From Nitrospiraceae bacterium (GTDB taxonomy: Bacteria > Nitrospirota > Nitrospiria > Nitrospirales > UBA2166): a DNA stretch of 64,000 nt. The stretch lies in assembly GCA_002726235.1 (NCBI GenBank), contig PBSN01000007.1, forward strand, positions 1 through 64,000, in the 5' to 3' direction. Made by a program: the position numbers and the translations under genes. Position 1 is the stretch's first letter. Each line of letters begins with the position of its first letter. Positions 16,786 through 27,702 of the stretch are shown one piece after another. The notes under the pieces were generated by a model, which was given only the letters and a program-made list of their open reading frames with translations, was not told the DNA's origin and searched no databases.

Positions 16786-19224
16786 TCACACGCTCGCAAG
16801 CGCCTCTTCTTCAACTTCAATGAACTCAAGTGCTTTACCTTGAAGAGAGACTTTAACTTTTCTCCCATCGCGGAAGCGCCCTTTGATTAGCTCGTCAGAC
16901 AGTGGGTCACTAAGATACTTTTGGATAGCGCGCCGCATCGGCCTTGCACCATACAGCGGCTGATACCCTTCTTGGATAAGAAAGTTTTTCACGTCTGCGG
17001 AAATTTCTAATTCGAGACCTTGGGCGCATAGCCGGTTGTGAATTTCCTGAAGTTGGATGTCGATGATCTGGTAGAGGTGTTCCTTCTCGAGGGAATGAAA
17101 GACCAAAACTTCATCAACTCGGTTGAGGAACTCTGGACTAAAGGCTTTGCGCAATTCATCAAGAACCTCATCTTGCTTCTGCTTCCGTATATCCTCTTGT
17201 TGGCGTTTCTGCTGAAATCCGAGCGAGACTTCCTTCTGGAGCAACTTGGTTCCAATATTGGAAGTCATGATTACGACGGTGTTCTTGAAATCAATCTTTC
17301 GGCCAAGGCTATCCGTCAAACACCCATCATCTAGAACTTGTAGCAATACGTTGAAGATGTCGGGATGTGCTTTTTCTATTTCATCAAAAAGCACCACGGA
17401 ATAGGGGCGACGACGAATTTGTTCCGTTAATTTTCCACCTTCTTCATAGCCCACATACCCGGGAGGCGCACCAAAGAGGCGTGAACTACTGAATTTTTCC
17501 ATGTATTCTGACATGTCGATGCGTATGAGGGCATCTTCAGACTCAAAGAGAAAACCTGCGAGGGCACGTGCAAGCTCCGTTTTGCCTACGCCCGTTGGGC
17601 CGAGAAAGATAAATGATCCGATTGGTTTCCTCGAATCTTTCAAGCCTGCACGGGAACGACGTAGCGGACGGCAGACTGCGGAAACTGCTTCGTCTTGTCC
17701 GATGACACGTTCGTGTAACTCTTCTTCCATACGAAGCAACTTCTGTGATTCTTCTTCCTCTAGTTTGAAGAGAGGAATCCCTGTCATCATTGACACCATC
17801 TGAGAAATATCATTTCGCGAGATGACAGGGCGGTTCTTTTCTTGTCCTTTCTTCCATTCGGTGCGTGAGGCATCGTGAAGTTTGCGGAGGCGCTGTTCTT
17901 CCTCTCTAAGCTTGACGGCTTCTTCAAAGTTCTGCAGTGTGATGGCAAGCTCTTTTTCCCGAACAACACGCTTAAGATCTTGTTCATGCACCTTGAGGTT
18001 GTTGGGCAACGCATAGGTTTGAAGTTTCATGCGTGAGCCACTCTCGTCAATCACATCGATGGCTTTGTCTGGGAGACAACGGTCTGAGATGTATCGATCA
18101 GAGAGGCGCACCGCATCAATGATCGCATCTTCGGTGATCTCAACTCCGTGATGGTTTTCATATCGCTCCCGTAATCCTTTGACAATCAGGATAGATTCTT
18201 CGACTGATGGCTGTTGAACATAGATTGGATGAAACCGTCGCTTGAGAGCCCCGTCTTTCTCGATATGTTTCCGATACTCATCAAGGGTAGTGGTGCCGAT
18301 ACAGTGAATCTCCCCTCGCGCAAGAGCAGGTTTCAACATGTTTGAAGCGTCAATGGAGCCTTCTGCGGCTCCGGCGCCAACGAGCGTGTGAAGTTCGTCG
18401 ACGAAAAGGATAATGTTGCCGCTTTGCACAGTTTCTTTCATGACAACTTTGAGACGTTCCTCAAACTGGCCGCGATATTTTGTTCCAGCGACAAGTGCCC
18501 CAAGGTCAAGGGCAATCACACGTCGATTGAGTAAGTTGTCGGGAACTTCCGCGTCGACGATTCGCTGAGCGAGTCCTTCAACGATGGCGGTTTTTCCCAC
18601 TCCGGATTCTCCAATGAGGGCGGGGTTGTTTTTCGTTCGACGGCACAGGATTTGAAGGACTCGCTCAATTTCTTTTACGCGCCCGATGACAGGATCCAAG
18701 GCATTTTCCTGTGCAAGCTTCGTGAGATCTCGCCCAAACTCATCGAGCGCAGGAGTCGTACTTTTTCGTTCTCGATCGCGTGGTGCAGACTTTTTGAGGT
18801 ACATCACCGTAAGTTGCCGTACTGCAAGGAGATTTGCGCCAAGACTTCGTAAGGTTTTCCCTCCAAGCCCCTCCTCTTCACGGAGAAGACCGAGGAGCAA
18901 GTGCTCACTTCCGATATGGTTATGGCCGAGAAGGCGAGCCTCTTCGATGCCAAATTCGATAACTTTCTTGACTCGGGGGCTGAACGGAATTTCTCCAAAT
19001 GCGAGTGCGGTGCCGCCACCGGGCATGTTCAGTTCGATCTCCGCCTGAATGCGTTCTGGTGAGAGGCCCATCTTCTTTAGAATTGAAGAAGCGATGCCGT
19101 CGTTATCACGTAAAAAGGCCAGAACCAAATGCTCAGTGCCGAGATAGTCATTCATGTGGCGTTCTGCTTCTTCCCGTGCAAGGATAATGATCTTCCTGCC
19201 TTTGTCGGTAAATCGCTCGAACAT
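16786..19224 (-). CDS. clpC: ClpC-type AAA+ ATPase, protease unfoldase subunit
   Basis: The 812-residue protein starts at the ATG preceded by AAGGAGG. It has the two Clp N repeats (about 1-140), Walker [10 protein letters not shown] in the first AAA+ module, a UVR-like middle segment ([22 protein letters not shown]) typical of ClpC, and a second module with [22 protein letters not shown] segment and the C-terminal D2-small domain follow. It unfolds substrates for ClpP. A longer frame upstream lacks a ribosome site and family similarity, so the start at 19224 is preferred. It is divergent from nadK. Confidence 0.95.
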   Translation of the reverse strand: MFERFTDKGRKIIILAREEAERHMNDYLGTEHLVLAFLRDNDGIASSILKKMGLSPERIQAEIELNMPGGGTALAFGEIPFSPRVKKVIEFGIEEARLLGHNHIGSEHLLLGLLREEEGLGGKTLRSLGANLLAVRQLTVMYLKKSAPRDRERKSTTPALDEFGRDLTKLAQENALDPVIGRVKEIERVLQILCRRTKNNPALIGESGVGKTAIVEGLAQRIVDAEVPDNLLNRRVIALDLGALVAGTKYRGQFEERLKVVMKETVQSGNIILFVDELHTLVGAGAAEGSIDASNMLKPALARGEIHCIGTTTLDEYRKHIEKDGALKRRFHPIYVQQPSVEESILIVKGLRERYENHHGVEITEDAIIDAVRLSDRYISDRCLPDKAIDVIDESGSRMKLQTYALPNNLKVHEQDLKRVVREKELAITLQNFEEAVKLREEEQRLRKLHDASRTEWKKGQEKNRPVISRNDISQMVSMMTGIPLFKLEEEESQKLLRMEEELHERVIGQDEAVSAVCRPLRRSRAGLKDSRKPIGSFIFLGPTGVGKTELARALAGFLFESEDALIRIDMSEYMEKFSSSRLFGAPPGYVGYEEGGKLTEQIRRRPYSVVLFDEIEKAHPDIFNVLLQVLDDGCLTDSLGRKIDFKNTVVIMTSNIGTKLLQKEVSLGFQQKRQQEDIRKQKQDEVLDELRKAFSPEFLNRVDEVLVFHSLEKEHLYQIIDIQLQEIHNRLCAQGLELEISADVKNFLIQEGYQPLYGARPMRRAIQKYLSDPLSDELIKGRFRDGRKVKVSLQGKALEFIEVEEEALASV

Positions 19225-19435
19225 TCTGCCTCCTTGACGTGATACTTTCCCCCGTGTGATATCGTTGAGCAAACGAGGGAAGTGACATGCTGGAAATTTC
19301 CGTCAGTCTAGGGGCCGTCCAAATTGATTGTCAAGCTTGTGTGTGGTTGACAAGGTCCTGTTGCCCACCTACCCTAAGGGCCGATCGCTTCGCTCTTTTC
19401 TTTTCATCACTCAATATGGATTTTCTGGTACAGCT

Positions 19436-20293
19436 GTGAAGACGATTGGGATTCTGGCCAAACCCAATTTTCCTGGGGTTGCTGCAACCTTGCAATACCT
19501 TGTGCCTTGGCTTAAAGAACGTCAAAAAGAGCCTTTGCTCGACCCTCTTATTGCCTCATTCTCTGTCGACGAACACACCTTAAATCTAGAGTCTGGTTTG
19601 GTGGATCAGGGCGATATGCTCTTGGTTTTTGGGGGTGATGGCACTATGTTGCGTGCAGCACGATTGGTGGCACGTCATCCTATCCCTATTTTGGGGATCA
19701 ACGTTGGTGGATTGGGGTTCTTAACGGAGATTACTCCAGACTATGTATGTTTAGCGTTAGAGAACGTATTCCGCGGAGATTTCCGGGTTGAGGAACGCCT
19801 GATGTTGCATTCGCGGGTCTGTTCGCGAATCGAGGCAGTGGTTGATGCCGTTGCGTTGAACGACGTTGTGTTTAGTAAGGGAACACTTGCAGGCATGGTC
19901 AAACTCGAGATATCAATCGGAGGAGAATTCTTAACGGCGATTCGTGGCGATGGATTGATTATTTCAACACCCACAGGGTCAACAGGATATTCACTCTCCT
20001 CAGGTGGGCCGATTGTGAACCCATCGGTGCACGCGATGATTCTGACTCCCATTAGTCCGCACATGCTGACGAATCGTCCGATTGTCGTCCCGCAGACCGA
20101 GGTTGTGCAGGTGGTGCTGTGTAGTAAAGACGAAGGGGCAGTTGCGAGTTTTGATGGACAGTCGGGTCATCCGCTGTATGAAGGAGATACCGTGGTAGTT
20201 CAAGCCTTGGACACGCGAGCACAGTTCATCCGCTTTCCCGATAAAACATTTTATCAGGTATTGAGACAGAAATTGAAGTGGGGCGAGAGTTAG
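19436..20293 (+). CDS. nadK: NAD kinase
   Basis: The enzyme makes NADP from NAD with ATP or polyphosphate. It shows the GGDGTMLRAAR motif, NVGGLGFLTE, LNDVVFSKG and the TPTGSTGYSLSSGGPI loop. From the GTG at 19436 (VKTIGILAKPNF, where family similarity begins) it is 285 residues, a normal length. An in-frame ATG further upstream (19328) would add 36 residues that do not resemble the family. No strong ribosome site is seen, so the start is moderately uncertain. Its TAG stop interlocks with the TAA stop of the convergent gene (TTAG at 20290-20293). Confidence 0.92.
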   Translation: MKTIGILAKPNFPGVAATLQYLVPWLKERQKEPLLDPLIASFSVDEHTLNLESGLVDQGDMLLVFGGDGTMLRAARLVARHPIPILGINVGGLGFLTEITPDYVCLALENVFRGDFRVEERLMLHSRVCSRIEAVVDAVALNDVVFSKGTLAGMVKLEISIGGEFLTAIRGDGLIISTPTGSTGYSLSSGGPIVNPSVHAMILTPISPHMLTNRPIVVPQTEVVQVVLCSKDEGAVASFDGQSGHPLYEGDTVVVQALDTRAQFIRFPDKTFYQVLRQKLKWGES

Positions 20294-21756
20294 TTTTCTC
20301 TCACTTCGCTCGCTTTCAACCTCTTTAATCGCTCTTCGTCAAGTTCGACGTACAGGGTTTTTTCCTGAGTCATGGTCACCGTTCCGGGTGGTTTGCCTTT
20401 CACTTTTTTTACATATTTGCGTAGCGTGTAACTCACGTCGCCGTGGCCACTACGCTTGCAGCTACTGTATAGCAGTGCGAGGTGCGCGGCGTCATACAGG
20501 GTTTGTTGTGGCACTGCCGTCCGGTCTCCAACAAATATTGCCACATGAGATCCGGTAACGCCGCGCGCATGCATCCATAGGTCACGTCCCCTGGCTACTC
20601 TAAAAGTCAAGGTTTCATTCTCAGTAGCATTGCGTCCCACGCCGATCGTCAAACCATCGAATGACACAAAATGGCGATAGGGACGTTTGATTTTCTCCTG
20701 CCGTTTTTGTGGGGCTATGTTCCTTTCCGGAGATGCAAGGGATGATGCTGGTGATGACGAGCTGCCGAGGTCAGATGGTGGACTGCCTTGCAGAAGGCGA
20801 TCTCGGTCCTGCGCAAAGGATTCAAGCTCCTGCTTCATCCTTCCGATACGTGGTGGGAGTTCGCGTTGCGCCGAGCGGTATTTCTTATACTTCAGAAAAT
20901 ACCCATTCATATTTGCATTAAGACTGAGTGCTGGGTCGAGGGGAATAATCATGGTGCCAAGAAAAGGATCAAAGTAATCTTGTACGATTGCTTGCGTTGC
21001 ACCCTTGGAGATAGTGTGCATTGAGGCTTTGAGTAATTCGCCACACCGCTGATAGTCCTGGTATCGATCCATGCGTGCAAGGTCGGCTTCAAGGTTCGCG
21101 AGTCGGCGTCTGGTTTTTTTAATGCGGCGCGCATTGTTTGAAAGGAGTTCTTGTTGTACACGCTGTATCGCAAGTTCGTGTGTGAGTAGGGCGTAGCGTG
21201 TTTCAAGGCTGCGATTGACGGGATAGGGGCCATCATTGATGCAGTATCTCTGTTTGCTGGTATCTTTGTCAGCATTGTGTTGCACGGATGAGGATTGTAC
21301 GAATGGTGATTTGTAGCGGTCACCAATTGCCAAACGTCCGGGGCGGAGTGTGGCTGATACGACGTCGGTAGCATCAAGAATATAGAGATTTGCACTGCGC
21401 CCGATCAAGTCGGCTATAAGAGATCTGCTGTCTTGAGTTTTTTTGCACCGAAGTCGGACAATGCGGTCGTTGGCGACTTTCTCAATGGATACGAGTTTTG
21501 CGCCTAGCAGATGCCGACGAAGCAACTGGCAAAACTGTGGTGGGGTTGCGGGATTTGCATATTTTTGTGTGAGCAAATGAAGGCGAGGGATCTGCGGATG
21601 TGCGGAGATGTGGAGATGTAACGTTTCTCCTTCAATCCTGATTTCGAGTGTGATGGCGAGAGAATCCGGTTGGTAGATTTTCTGAATCCATCCACCTTGC
21701 AGTGGGATGGCGATTTCTTGTAATACCTGATCGATTTCGTGGATAGACTGCGACAT
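20290..21756 (-). CDS. NFACT-family protein (RqcH / Rqc2 / fibronectin-binding-like)
   Basis: The 488-residue protein has the NFACT-N region (IDQVLQEIAIPLQGGWIQKIYQPD), a coiled-coil middle (RRIKKTRRRLANLEADLARM) and the NFACT-R domain (FDGLTIGVGRNATENETLTFRVARGRDLWMHA split over a few turns, then SHVAIF). In bacteria RqcH recruits Ala-tRNA to obstructed large ribosomal subunits and adds Ala tails. It is shorter than the Bacillus protein because the middle is reduced. Start at 21756 (MSQSIHEID) is chosen on family grounds. It lies divergent to prmC with 25 bases between. Confidence 0.85.
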   Translation of the reverse strand: MSQSIHEIDQVLQEIAIPLQGGWIQKIYQPDSLAITLEIRIEGETLHLHISAHPQIPRLHLLTQKYANPATPPQFCQLLRRHLLGAKLVSIEKVANDRIVRLRCKKTQDSRSLIADLIGRSANLYILDATDVVSATLRPGRLAIGDRYKSPFVQSSSVQHNADKDTSKQRYCINDGPYPVNRSLETRYALLTHELAIQRVQQELLSNNARRIKKTRRRLANLEADLARMDRYQDYQRCGELLKASMHTISKGATQAIVQDYFDPFLGTMIIPLDPALSLNANMNGYFLKYKKYRSAQRELPPRIGRMKQELESFAQDRDRLLQGSPPSDLGSSSSPASSLASPERNIAPQKRQEKIKRPYRHFVSFDGLTIGVGRNATENETLTFRVARGRDLWMHARGVTGSHVAIFVGDRTAVPQQTLYDAAHLALLYSSCKRSGHGDVSYTLRKYVKKVKGKPPGTVTMTQEKTLYVELDEERLKRLKASEVREN

Positions 21757-21781
21757 GACACCATCATAATACAAAAAACTG

Positions 21782-22657
21782 ATGACGATTAACGAAAGCC
21801 TGCAATGGGCAATGGAGATCTTTGAGCAGGAAGGCGTTGAGAATGCTCGTGGGAACGCGGAGCATCTCCTAGATCATTGTTTAGGCATGGATCGGACTGC
21901 GCGGTTTCTTATGCGACATGAGCGGGTGCTCTCCACTGTCGAAGAAGATGTATATCGTCGACTTGTTGCTCAGCGAGCTGATCACACGCCGTTGCAATAT
22001 CTGCTGGGTAAAGCTCCATTTCTCAATGAAGATTTGGTCGTGGATAAATGGGTTCTGATTCCTCGCCCGGAAACCGAAAAGGTGGTTGAGGTTGCCATAT
22101 GGCTTCTGCGACAGGGGGAAAGCGTAGTGGCTCCTGTGGTACTTGATATCGGAACGGGATCTGGAGCGATTGCAGTCAGCCTCGCAAAAGCGCTGCAGGC
22201 AAAGGTGTGGGCGAGTGACGTGTCGGCTGAGGCGCTTGAGGTTGCGCAGATCAATGTTCGACGTTTACAGCTCGAAGAGCAAGTGGCGGTGGTACATGGG
22301 GATCTGTTTTGTCCGTTCCATGTGCTTAACCTCGCAGGACAAGTTGATCTTGTGATTTCCAATCCACCATACATCCCACATAGGGTGGTGGATACTCTTG
22401 CTCCTGAGGTCTCCCAACATGAACCGCGGATGGCGTTGGATGGTGGCGAGGATGGGTGTGATTTTTATCGAGCGATTGTTCCGGCCGCCATCCCGTTTTT
22501 GAAACCCGGCTTGGGGTGGCTGGTCTTAGAACTAGGTGATGGTCTTGCCGTGAAGGTGCAGGATATCATCGGAAATCAGCGCGAGTTCAGTACTCCCCAG
22601 GTGTTTCCGGATCTCAATGGGAAAGATAGGGTGATTATGGCGAAACGAGGACGGTGA
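21782..22657 (+). CDS. prmC: Release factor glutamine methyltransferase PrmC (HemK)
   Basis: The 291-residue protein has the PrmC N-terminal helical domain, then the SAM-binding motif VLDIGTGSGAIAVSLA and the catalytic NPPYIP motif, which marks N5-glutamine methyltransferases. PrmC methylates the GGQ glutamine of RF1 and RF2. PLQYLLGKAPF and LIPRPETE are also characteristic. prfA is not adjacent, unlike in many genomes. Confidence 0.95.
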   Translation: MTINESLQWAMEIFEQEGVENARGNAEHLLDHCLGMDRTARFLMRHERVLSTVEEDVYRRLVAQRADHTPLQYLLGKAPFLNEDLVVDKWVLIPRPETEKVVEVAIWLLRQGESVVAPVVLDIGTGSGAIAVSLAKALQAKVWASDVSAEALEVAQINVRRLQLEEQVAVVHGDLFCPFHVLNLAGQVDLVISNPPYIPHRVVDTLAPEVSQHEPRMALDGGEDGCDFYRAIVPAAIPFLKPGLGWLVLELGDGLAVKVQDIIGNQREFSTPQVFPDLNGKDRVIMAKRGR

Positions 22658-22799
22658 GAATGCGAAATGATGGATGCTGAACGTCAAATGCGCTTGAATA
22701 GAGGATGGCAACTGAAAAAAACGTGTTCATCGCTTTACACTTCTACAATCGACGGAATCTACGGCTTCCAGGTTGCCGTTGTGCGTGGATATCCCGAAT

Positions 22800-23996
22800 C
22801 TAAGGTTCAACCGCTTTTCTGGTCTGCAGACGGAATGATCGACCCGGAAGAATTTTGCCCATGACAACGAGGCGGTCGGCGCCTGTCACGGATGGAAGAT
22901 TATTTGGTGTTCCATGAATGGTTTGGTAGGCCATAATGGCGAACGCGGTGGCTTCGATAGTTTTGCTATTCCATTCGTACGCTTCTGCGGTGTTTACTGA
23001 AATGGGGGCGAACGCAGTACGGAATTCTTTGACTAAGGTGTGATTTTTTGTTCCACCACCTGCAAGAATGACTTCATCGACTGTCCCCTTGAGAAAGCGT
23101 TGACTTGTGTTCGCTGCTTGAGCAGTGAACGCGGTCACTGTTGCGACGAAGTCTTCGTTTTGCATCTTGCATCGCCTCGCATCTCGCATCAGTCGCTGAA
23201 CGTAGGCGTTGCCAAATTCTTCCCTTCCGGTCGATTTCGGGGGACGACGTTTCAAAAACGGGTGCTTCGACAGGGCTGTCAGAAGGGCTTGGTTGATGCG
23301 CCCTTTTGCTGCGGTGGAACCATTGGTATCTTGGCGTGCTTTGCCCTTGGTGATGTGTGTGATGGCGCTGTTGATCATCATGTTGCCTGGGCCGACATCG
23401 AATGCGGCGATAGTGCCTCCTGTCATTGTGGAGGGAAGGTAGGTTACATTGCAGATGCCACCGAGATTCACGATCAGTCGAGATCTGGTTTTATGCTGAA
23501 ACAGAATGTGATGTGCATAGGGAGTTAGTGGCGCACCTTCTCCACCAGCGGCCATGTCACGCGGACGAAAGTCTGCGACGGTGGTCACTCCGGTTCGTTC
23601 TGCGATGATTGCTGGTTCTCCTATCTGAAGGGTGGATCTATGTGGTGCGCGTGAATGATGGTAGAGGGTTTGCCCATGTGAGCCAATGAGATGAATGTCA
23701 TGGTTGGTCAGGCCGGATAATCGGATGAGTTTTAACGCTGTTGCTGCGAAGCGCTCTCCGAGCGTTACGTTTAGATCGCACACTTCCGGCCCGGTTCCGG
23801 ATTCGCATATTTGAAGAATATGGGCTTGAAGTTTTCGGGGATAGGTGCTGGACGCAAATGCCAAGAGTTTCACGATCATTCGCGGACCGTGCCCCTTGAT
23901 CGAGACAAGGGAAGCATCGATTCCATCAGCAGAGGTGCCTGACATCAGACCAATGACATTCAATGGTGAAAAAATCTCCTTTTCGGGAGTGAGCAT
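22800..23996 (-). CDS. anmK: Anhydro-N-acetylmuramic acid kinase
   Basis: The 398-residue protein has VIGLMSGTSADGIDASLV near its N-terminus, GSHGQTLYHH, TVADFRPRDMAAGGEGAPL and AFDVGPGNMMI, all family marks. AnmK converts recycled 1,6-anhydro-MurNAc to MurNAc-6-phosphate in peptidoglycan recycling. The ATG at 23996 gives the usual N-terminus, but its GGGAGG is too close (one base). ATG codons upstream at 24053 and 24080 are alternatives and would overlap the 5' end of the divergent gene. Confidence 0.93.
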   Translation of the reverse strand: MLTPEKEIFSPLNVIGLMSGTSADGIDASLVSIKGHGPRMIVKLLAFASSTYPRKLQAHILQICESGTGPEVCDLNVTLGERFAATALKLIRLSGLTNHDIHLIGSHGQTLYHHSRAPHRSTLQIGEPAIIAERTGVTTVADFRPRDMAAGGEGAPLTPYAHHILFQHKTRSRLIVNLGGICNVTYLPSTMTGGTIAAFDVGPGNMMINSAITHITKGKARQDTNGSTAAKGRINQALLTALSKHPFLKRRPPKSTGREEFGNAYVQRLMRDARRCKMQNEDFVATVTAFTAQAANTSQRFLKGTVDEVILAGGGTKNHTLVKEFRTAFAPISVNTAEAYEWNSKTIEATAFAIMAYQTIHGTPNNLPSVTGADRLVVMGKILPGRSFRLQTRKAVEP

Positions 23997-24044
23997 ACCT
24001 CCCGCTCGTTTTCTTGACAATGCGCAAAAAACGGCAGTACCATC

Positions 24045-25412
24045 ATGTCGCATCACGTCGTAGCGAATTACATGATTCACACTCTCCTACATGGCTGTCG
24101 AATCACCTTTTTCATCGCGATTTTTCCCTTACTCGTAGTTGGGGCTTCACTCAACGTTGCGTCTGCCGCAACTGTCATGGTTGCCACCTACGAAGGGGTG
24201 ATCAACCCGGTCACTGCGGAATATTTCCAATCCGTACTTGATGAGGCAGTTGAGTCCAATGCGCATCTCCTAGTGTTTCAGCTCGATACTCCGGGCGGCC
24301 TTGATACGTCAATGCGGCTGATTATCAAGGAAATCAATGCTTCGCCCGTTCCAGTGGTCGTCTTTGTCTCTCCCAATGGGGGCCGTGCCGCCTCTGCCGG
24401 CGTTTTCATCACCATGGCCGCACATGTTGCGGCTATGGCGCATGGGACGAATATCGGTGCAGCGCACCCCGTCGCCATGGGTGGTGGCGAGATGGACAAG
24501 GTGATGAAGGCTAAAGTTGAGAACGATGCGGTCGCATATATCAAGTCGATCGCGGAAAAGCGTGGTCGCAATGCGGAGTGGGCTGAAGATGCGGTTCGAA
24601 AAAGTGTATCGGTGACAGAGAAAGAAGCGTTGGAACTTGGAGTGATCGATCTCGTGGTCGCGGATCTCAACGAGCTTCTCGTTGCTATTGATGGGCGTGA
24701 GGTGGAAACGGCTACGGGAACGGTCGTGTTAAAGACTAAGGACGTACATCTTCAAGACGTTCCAATGACGTGGCGTTTTGAGTTTCTCAAGGTGCTGAGC
24801 GATCCTAACATCGCCTATATCCTCATGACCATCGGGACCATAGGCATCATTGCGGAATTGTATAGTCCGGGGATGATCTTGCCAGGCGTCGTTGGGGCCG
24901 TGAGCCTTATTCTTGCGTTTTATTCGTTTCAAACATTGCCCATCAATTACGCAGGGTTATTATTGATGATGCTTGGTGTTGTCCTGCTGATTCTCGAGAT
25001 GCAGATGTTCAGCTATGGGCTACTGAGCATCGGTGGAATCGCTGCTATGATTCTTGGATCTGTAATGCTGATGAATGGTGGGGCGGAGTTTCAGAAGGTA
25101 TCCTTAAGCGTAATCCTTCCAGTGGTTTTGGTGTTCGCGGGGTTCATCCTGCTGCTGACTGGGTTAGCGGTGAAATCATTTCGACGAAGGCCGGTGACGG
25201 GGGCTGAGGCGCTGGTGGGCATGACAGTCCTAGCCAAAACTGATCTTGACTTGGAGGGTCAGGTGTGGCTTAAGGAGGGGGGGGAATTGTGGAATGCTAC
25301 TAGTGATGTGCCGATTCGGGTTGGGCAAGAGGCTGATGTTACGGCGGTTAAGGGTTTGCGTTTGTTGGTGACACAACACGACAAAGCTAAAGAAGGGGAA
25401 TCATCGACATGA
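24045..25412 (+). CDS. NfeD family membrane-bound serine protease
   Basis: The 455-residue protein has an N-terminal signal or anchor, then a ClpP-like domain ([16 protein letters not shown]; serine in [11 protein letters not shown]; lysine in the [11 protein letters not shown] helix region). Four to five membrane helices and a C-terminal OB-fold NfeD domain ([18 protein letters not shown]) complete it. Long NfeD proteins cleave slipins, and a slipin gene follows with an ATGA overlap. The start is uncertain between 24045 and 24072. Confidence 0.9.
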   Translation: MSHHVVANYMIHTLLHGCRITFFIAIFPLLVVGASLNVASAATVMVATYEGVINPVTAEYFQSVLDEAVESNAHLLVFQLDTPGGLDTSMRLIIKEINASPVPVVVFVSPNGGRAASAGVFITMAAHVAAMAHGTNIGAAHPVAMGGGEMDKVMKAKVENDAVAYIKSIAEKRGRNAEWAEDAVRKSVSVTEKEALELGVIDLVVADLNELLVAIDGREVETATGTVVLKTKDVHLQDVPMTWRFEFLKVLSDPNIAYILMTIGTIGIIAELYSPGMILPGVVGAVSLILAFYSFQTLPINYAGLLLMMLGVVLLILEMQMFSYGLLSIGGIAAMILGSVMLMNGGAEFQKVSLSVILPVVLVFAGFILLLTGLAVKSFRRRPVTGAEALVGMTVLAKTDLDLEGQVWLKEGGELWNATSDVPIRVGQEADVTAVKGLRLLVTQHDKAKEGESST

Positions 25413-26182
25413 GTATATTCTCGATGCCTGTCATTGTTATTGCGGTGATCGTGATGATTTTATACAGCGGGGTCAAGGTTCTGCGGGAATATGAGCGTGG
25501 GGTGATATTTTTCTTCGGCAAACGCTCCAAGGCGCTTATCGGAGGCAACGGTCCCGGCATCATCGTGCTCATCCCCGGTGTGTATCAAATGGTAAAGGTC
25601 AGTCTGAGAACAGAAACCCTCGATGTTCCCTCACAGGACATTATCACCAAGGACAACGTGACAGTGAAAGTGAATGCCGTGGTTTTTTTCCGGGTTGTTG
25701 ACCCTGATAAAGCCATCTTGGATGTCGAGAATTATCTGTATGCGACACAGCAGATGTCTCAGACAACCCTGCGTAGCGTTCTTGGTCAGAGCCTGCTGGA
25801 TGACTTGCTTTCAAAACGAGAAGAGATCAATTCAGAGCTTCAGCGGATTATCGATCTACAGACGGAGCCGTGGGGTGTCAAGGTGATGGCAGTGGAAGTC
25901 AAGAATGTTGACCTCCCACAAGAAATGCAGCGAGCCATTGCTCGTCAAGCTGAGGCAGAGCGGGAACGGCGAGCAAAGGTGATCCATGCCGATGGAGAAT
26001 ATGAGGCATCAAGCCGCCTTGCCGACGCGGCCGAGATTATGTCTCGTACTCCTGCGACCCTTCAGCTTCGCTATCTTCAAACCCTGACAGAGATCACCGT
26101 GGGTCAAAACACGACCGTGGTATTCCCACTGCCCATGGACATCCTATCTGCCTTTGTCCCGAAGAAGCCGCCTGAGACGTGA
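25409..26182 (+). CDS. Slipin (stomatin-like SPFH/band 7 protein)
   Basis: The 257-residue protein has one N-terminal membrane helix (about 5-22), then the SPFH domain: [40 protein letters not shown] helical region with [22 protein letters not shown], characteristic of stomatin and slipins, follows. It overlaps the nfeD stop codon by four bases. Slipins scaffold membrane domains and are the known substrates of partner NfeD proteases. Confidence 0.93.
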   Translation: MSIFSMPVIVIAVIVMILYSGVKVLREYERGVIFFFGKRSKALIGGNGPGIIVLIPGVYQMVKVSLRTETLDVPSQDIITKDNVTVKVNAVVFFRVVDPDKAILDVENYLYATQQMSQTTLRSVLGQSLLDDLLSKREEINSELQRIIDLQTEPWGVKVMAVEVKNVDLPQEMQRAIARQAEAERERRAKVIHADGEYEASSRLADAAEIMSRTPATLQLRYLQTLTEITVGQNTTVVFPLPMDILSAFVPKKPPET

Positions 26183-26261
26183 GAAAGACGCTTCACCAAT
26201 CTAGTCTAATGCAGTGTCCTCTGCGGATGTGATAAGCAGGTAGGGAGATTACAGCGGCTCG

Positions 26262-27638
26262 ATGTTTGCCCCGCTTGCTTGGTTTAAAAGAGGGCTCCCG
26301 GCACAACGCCTCACCCCCACTCAGATCCTATTCCTTGGCTATGTCGTTATTATCGGGATAGGGGCGGGTTTGCTCCTTTTGCCGATCTCGACCCCAGATG
26401 GTGGCATCAGTTGGGTTGATGCCGTCTTTACGGCAACATCGGCAACCAGTATTACCGGCCTTATTGTTCTCGATACCCCACGTGATTTCACGCTGTTTGG
26501 TCAGCTTGTCATCCTCGGTCTGATTCAAATCGGCGGAATTGGGTATATGACCATTGCTGCTCTGCTCGTGATTATTCTGGGACGTAGAATTGGGATGCAG
26601 GAACGACGCCTTCTTCAGGAATCCTTAAATCTGATGAGTCCTGAGGATATTCTGCGTTTCGTGTTGCAGGTGGTCAAAATAACTTTTCTCATCGAGGGGG
26701 CAGGTGCAGGGGTTTTTGCCCTTCGATTCTGGGAGGATTTCGAGCCGGCGTACGCCGTGTATTACGGTATCTTTCACTCGATCTCTGCCTTCAATAACGC
26801 AGGGTTTACCCTCTTTTCCAATAGCTTGGCGACTTACCGCCTCGACCCGGTCATCAATGGCGTCGCGATGATTCTTATCATCACTGGCGGGATAGGGTTT
26901 CTTGTCTATGGCAATGTCGTCGGTGTGATCCGAAAGCGGGATCTGCGGCTGTCCGTACACACGAAGATGGTGTTAAGTGTCACCGCAGTACTGATTGTGA
27001 TGGGAACGCTTGTGGTGTTGTTATTCGAGCATGCAAATCCTAGGACGCTTGGGATATTGTCCTGGCCGGAAAAAGTCATGGTCGCTGGCTTTCAAGTAGT
27101 CTCAGGGAGGACGGCGGGGTTTGGAACTGTCGATGTATCCATGTTTACCGACTCGACATTGTACTTCGTGGTATTCTTAATGTTCGTCGGAGGTTCTCCA
27201 GGAAGCACGGGTGGGGGAATCAAAACTACCACTTTTGGGACCATTGTGATGGCCTTGTGGGCGACCATGCGTGGGTATCGAGATGTGATGGTGTTTTATC
27301 GACGCATTCCAACCGATATTGTTGCCAAGGCCTTTTACTTGGCAGGATTGGCCATTGTTCTTGTCTCAGTGGCCACTCTCGTTCTTACGTTTGTGGAACG
27401 ACAGGATTTTATGAGTACGTTGTTCGAAGTCACTTCGGCTGCCGCAACGGTGGGGATGTCGACGGGTGATGGTGCTTCACACAGTCTTTCTGCCACGTTT
27501 AGTGACGGGGGAAAGTTGTTAATTGTACTGTTGATGTTGATTGGAAGGATTGGGCCGTTAGCCATCAGCATCGCGATCGTTGGTGGGAGCCAACACGCGA
27601 GATTTCGCTATGCCGAGGAGAAGCTTGTCATTGGATAA
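26262..27638 (+). CDS. ktrB: Potassium uptake pore subunit (KtrB/TrkH family)
   Basis: The 458-residue membrane protein shows the four pseudo-repeats of K+ pore loops: TATSATSITGL, SISAFNNAGFTLF, VVSGRTAGFGTVD and TSAAATVGMSTGD. Each carries the selectivity glycine. GGSPGSTGGGIKTTT between repeats is typical of TrkH/KtrB. It transports K+ coupled to Na+ or H+ under control of the RCK protein encoded next. The length fits KtrB better than TrkH. Confidence 0.93.
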   Translation: MFAPLAWFKRGLPAQRLTPTQILFLGYVVIIGIGAGLLLLPISTPDGGISWVDAVFTATSATSITGLIVLDTPRDFTLFGQLVILGLIQIGGIGYMTIAALLVIILGRRIGMQERRLLQESLNLMSPEDILRFVLQVVKITFLIEGAGAGVFALRFWEDFEPAYAVYYGIFHSISAFNNAGFTLFSNSLATYRLDPVINGVAMILIITGGIGFLVYGNVVGVIRKRDLRLSVHTKMVLSVTAVLIVMGTLVVLLFEHANPRTLGILSWPEKVMVAGFQVVSGRTAGFGTVDVSMFTDSTLYFVVFLMFVGGSPGSTGGGIKTTTFGTIVMALWATMRGYRDVMVFYRRIPTDIVAKAFYLAGLAIVLVSVATLVLTFVERQDFMSTLFEVTSAAATVGMSTGDGASHSLSATFSDGGKLLIVLLMLIGRIGPLAISIAIVGGSQHARFRYAEEKLVIG

Positions 27639-27702
27639 GCGATATTATGGTGAATGTTAGTGTGTTAACCTCCATTCATCATTATTTGCAGTGGAGGTGG
27701 GG

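Noticed and set aside
22667-22864. Plus-strand frame of 65 residues between prmC and anmK
   Set aside because: Overlaps the anmK 3' end by 65 bases, has no ribosome site and no family pattern.
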